Source: Sphingobacteriia bacterium 28-36-52
Lineage (GTDB): Bacteria > Bacteroidota > Bacteroidia > Chitinophagales > Chitinophagaceae
Length of the DNA: 47,710 nucleotides
Assembly (NCBI GenBank): GCA_002281575.1
Contig: NCGN01000014.1
Span: 1-47,710 of the forward strand
Direction: 5' to 3'
The notes beneath the pieces were generated by a model. That model was not told the origin of the DNA. It searched no databases and saw nothing but the letters and a program-made list of their open reading frames with translations. Below are positions 45,251-47,710 of the stretch, one piece after another; the stretch's first letter is position 1, and each line of letters starts with the position of its first letter. The position numbers and the translations under genes were made by a program.

Positions 45251-45678
45251 TAATTAATCAATTTCATTCCATAATGACCTAGAGCAGTAAATAAAGCACA
45301 ACGCGTAACTACACCTGCACAACACCAAATGATTAATTGTTGAATGGAAACATTCAATCCAGTTCCAACGCCAATACTTACGGGTGCCCCAACAGTTAGG
45401 GTTCCAAAAAAACCCAACCCAATCACGCCGTATTTTTCCCAGATCTTAAAGATCAAAGCATTCTTCTCTGCTTTTTTAACTTTAGGTTTCCTGAATTTGC
45501 TTAAATACTGTTGAATATGTTTACCTAAGAAAGCTGCAATAAATACACCAGCCAAGCCCCCTACAACGGTAGTAGCAAAAATGGTCCATGCCGAAATACC
45601 AAAAGCAAATCCTGCTGGAATAGCAGCATAAATTTCAAAAGTGGCAAGCCCAGCAACAGTCAATATTTTGTATAGCAT
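45250..45678 (-). CDS. Small multidrug-export-type membrane protein
   Basis: A 142-residue protein with about four membrane segments (KILTVAGLATFEIYAAIPAG, FATTVVGGLAGVFIAAFLG, a Lys-rich cytoplasmic loop KPKVKKAEKNA, YGVIGLGFFGTLTVGAPVS, QQLIIWCCAGVVTRCALF). The layout resembles PF06695 (putative small multi-drug export protein), and the name does not prove drug transport. It is co-directional and overlapping with the HAD gene. A good promoter lies 11 bases upstream. Confidence 0.72.
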   Translation of the reverse strand: MLYKILTVAGLATFEIYAAIPAGFAFGISAWTIFATTVVGGLAGVFIAAFLGKHIQQYLSKFRKPKVKKAEKNALIFKIWEKYGVIGLGFFGTLTVGAPVSIGVGTGLNVSIQQLIIWCCAGVVTRCALFTALGHYGMKLIN

Positions 45679-45688
45679 AATAGAATTT

Positions 45689-45717
45689 CAAAGATACAGT
45701 CTTTCAATTGCCAACAA
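45689..45717 (-). promoter_or_regulatory. Promoter of the membrane-protein/HAD pair
   Basis: On the minus strand TTG (45715-45717), an 18-base spacer and a perfect TATCTTTG (45689-45696) precede the ATG at 45678 by 10 bases. The leader would be only a few bases long. Confidence 0.55.
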
Positions 45718-45818
45718 TTTATTACAATAAATAGCCAGGCTCTTTTGAATAAGATTAACAAAATCATAGTAGAGATATATTTATTAACTTCAACTAATAG
45801 CAAGTAAATAGATTGAAT

Positions 45819-47710
45819 ATGAATGATAGGCACTTTATTAATGAAACATTAATAAATAAAATAAATATTGGCATCGTTTATTTTGATGCTTCAGGAATAC
45901 CTATTTATGCCAATAAAGCAGCAGATAGAATTTTTGGACTTACAATTGATAAATTCAATCACATTGGATCGGCAGAGCATGGTTTTGAAATAATTGACTA
46001 CGATGGCAAGTTAATCCCTGTAGAAGAAAATCCAATTGAAATTGTAAAAAGGACCAAAAAGCCAGTTACAGATATTATTGCCGGTGTCCATAATAAAAAA
46101 ACCAGGCATACAACTTGGATTTTATTTGAAGCTGAACCAGAGTTTGCAGCAGATGGGGTAACCTTAGAAAGAATTTTATCTACGGTTACCAATATTAGTT
46201 CTCAAATTTCAATTGAAAAAAAATTACGTTTTCAAAATAAGCTGCAAAGCTTAATGATGAAGACAGCTAAAACTTATTTAGGTGTTTTACAAGATGACCC
46301 AACTGCTGCCATTTTGGAATCATTAGAAGAAATTGGAAGGTTTACTGAGACTGATCGGGTGTATATTTTTGATTACGATTTTGAACATCAATTGTTAAGT
46401 AATACCTATGAGTGGTGTAACGAAGGGATTGTTGCACACAAAGATGATATGCAACTCATTCCATTTGAAATAGCAAAAGATTGGGTAGAAGAACATTCAA
46501 AGGGATTATCGGTTCATATACCTGATGTTAGTGCCCTACCTGCTAATACAGCACTAAAAAATGGGCTTGAATTACAAGGTATCCAAAGTTGTATAACCGT
46601 ACCCATTATGCAGGGTAACAAATGTTTAGGCTTTGTAGGATTAGACGCGGTTAAAAAGAAGCATTTCTTTACTAGTCAAGAGCATAATTTATTGTTTGTG
46701 TTTGCAGAAACATTGGTGAATATGCAGGTAAGGCAATCCTATAATAAACAAATAAAAGAAAGCGAAAGAAAGTACAGAGAGATCACCGAAAATATTGCCG
46801 ATTTAATTTGGACTGCAGATATTGATTTTAAATTGAATTATTGTAGCCCCTCTATTAAAACAATTTTTGGCTATGAACCTGAAGAGTATATTTCAGGTTC
46901 ATTAAATAATCAATTTTCAGACGAGACGGTAGAAAAATATCGAGAAATTGTTCGTGAGTTTAAATCAAAATTGAATGATGGAACAATTTCTACTCAAGAT
47001 AGATGGAATTTAGAAGGCCAAGCCATTAAAAAAAACGGGCAGGTATTTTGGTTTAAATCTTTAATAAAACCAAGTTGGAATTCAGAAAATAATATTACGG
47101 GCGTATTAGGTATCACCAGAGATATTACTATCGAGAAAAGAGCTTTAGTTGAATTGCAAGAAAGTGAAGAACGATTACAAAGAATTGTAAATAGCCCTAC
47201 CCATTATGTTTTAAGAACAGACTTAACTGGTATGCATACCTATTGGAATAAAACTTTTGAAAAAGAATTTGGATGGTTATATAAAAGTAAAGGATTAGAA
47301 AAAGGTGATTCTTTAACCTCTATTTGTAATTATCATCATAAGCGAACCCAAGAAGTAGTAATGGCTTGTATTATGAATCCGGGAACAGTTCATCAAATTG
47401 AATTAGACAAGCCAACAAGAGAGGGTGGAATAATGACAACGCTTTGGGAATTTGTCTGTTTAACGGATGTCAATGGTAAACCCAGTGAAATGCAATGTAT
47501 GGGTATTGACATTTCAGAGAAAAGAATTGCAGAAGAGCAAGTAAGGAAATTGTCAAGAGCGGTGGAACAGATCCCCCTAACCGTTGTAATTACTAACCTA
47601 GAAGGAAATATTGAATATGCCAATCCGTATACATTTCAAACTACTGGATATACTCAGGAAGAATTATTAGGAAAAAATCCTAAAGTATTAAAATCGGGAG
47701 AAACCAGTTT
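45819..47710 (+). CDS. Multi-PAS/GAF sensor protein, 3' end outside window
   Basis: An open reading frame from ATG 45819 (MNDRHFINETL) runs to the right edge without a stop, giving at least 630 codons. Domains in order: a PAS (about 1-125, NIGIVYFDASGIPIYANKAA), a GAF (about 150-310, ending LGFVGLDAVKKKHFFTSQEH), then PAS domains at about 320-440 (YREITENIADLIWTADIDF, with GVLGITRDITIEK), about 450-575 and one starting at about 580 (VEQIPLTVVITNLEGNIEYA). There is no membrane segment. Such arrays usually end in a histidine kinase or a GGDEF domain; the output domain is not in view. It is divergent from the small membrane-protein gene (140-base gap). Confidence 0.88.
   Translation, partial: MNDRHFINETLINKINIGIVYFDASGIPIYANKAADRIFGLTIDKFNHIGSAEHGFEIIDYDGKLIPVEENPIEIVKRTKKPVTDIIAGVHNKKTRHTTWILFEAEPEFAADGVTLERILSTVTNISSQISIEKKLRFQNKLQSLMMKTAKTYLGVLQDDPTAAILESLEEIGRFTETDRVYIFDYDFEHQLLSNTYEWCNEGIVAHKDDMQLIPFEIAKDWVEEHSKGLSVHIPDVSALPANTALKNGLELQGIQSCITVPIMQGNKCLGFVGLDAVKKKHFFTSQEHNLLFVFAETLVNMQVRQSYNKQIKESERKYREITENIADLIWTADIDFKLNYCSPSIKTIFGYEPEEYISGSLNNQFSDETVEKYREIVREFKSKLNDGTISTQDRWNLEGQAIKKNGQVFWFKSLIKPSWNSENNITGVLGITRDITIEKRALVELQESEERLQRIVNSPTHYVLRTDLTGMHTYWNKTFEKEFGWLYKSKGLEKGDSLTSICNYHHKRTQEVVMACIMNPGTVHQIELDKPTREGGIMTTLWEFVCLTDVNGKPSEMQCMGIDISEKRIAEEQVRKLSRAVEQIPLTVVITNLEGNIEYANPYTFQTTGYTQEELLGKNPKVLKSGETS

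Overview
The window looks like AT-rich chromosomal DNA from a Bacteroidota bacterium, most likely a member of the Chitinophagales/Chitinophagaceae. This is an inference from the protein families present: a GLPGLI-family protein, an outer-membrane barrel with a carboxypeptidase-regulatory-like N-domain, TolB-like 6-bladed propellers, DUF4834, and the gene order rimP-nusA-infB. Promoter boxes of the Bacteroidota type (TTG or TTTG, then TAnnTTTG) can be read in front of several genes. No rRNA, tRNA or CRISPR array was seen, and no gene-free stretch exceeds 300 bases.

Layout. 1-1110: a nearly complete IS30-family element whose outer left end coincides with the window edge. 1226-4360: a hybrid histidine kinase with an N-terminal H-NOX-associated-like domain. 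4376-9175 (minus): RND efflux pump, its lipoprotein adaptor, and pdxH. 9314-13107 (plus): a four-gene operon (two SDRs, an ACAD10/11-like acyl-CoA dehydrogenase, an APH-type kinase) that resembles a split version of the 4-hydroxyacyl-CoA catabolic enzymes. 13114-17698 (minus): a small secreted protein, an esterase, an orphan ParA, ChrA and a 2-oxoglutarate oxygenase. 17784-21113: a DUF3089 lipoprotein and RecQ. 21302-24493 (plus): arabinose-5-phosphate isomerase, mannose-1-phosphate guanylyltransferase and a FabH-like ketosynthase, i.e. surface glycan and lipid precursor functions. 24623-25363: a PAS-LuxR regulator.

25380-32508 is the most unusual region. A tight minus-strand operon encodes a 70-residue exported peptide with four cysteines in its mature part. 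After a strong hairpin it continues with a propeller lipoprotein, a thioredoxin-like lipoprotein with a CSSC motif, a GLPGLI protein, a large outer-membrane barrel and a second propeller paralogue. A divergent XRE regulator, with a perfect 16-bp palindrome in the shared intergenic region, faces the peptide gene. I propose an envelope system built around a disulfide-bonded exported peptide. Its function is unknown.

32505-37725 (minus): a MarR regulator whose promoter spacer contains a 22-bp inverted repeat (10-bp arms), then two pirins, YceI, an FMN reductase and a PurF-like amidotransferase. 37818-44309 (minus): a SurA/parvulin-like isomerase, infB, nusA and rimP, with a terminator-like hairpin between the rimP promoter and its start codon. 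44382-47710: DUF4834, a HAD hydrolase, a small membrane protein, and the start of a long PAS/GAF sensor that runs off the right edge.

All six convergent gene junctions in the window are 16 bases or shorter, or overlap, and none contains an obvious terminator.
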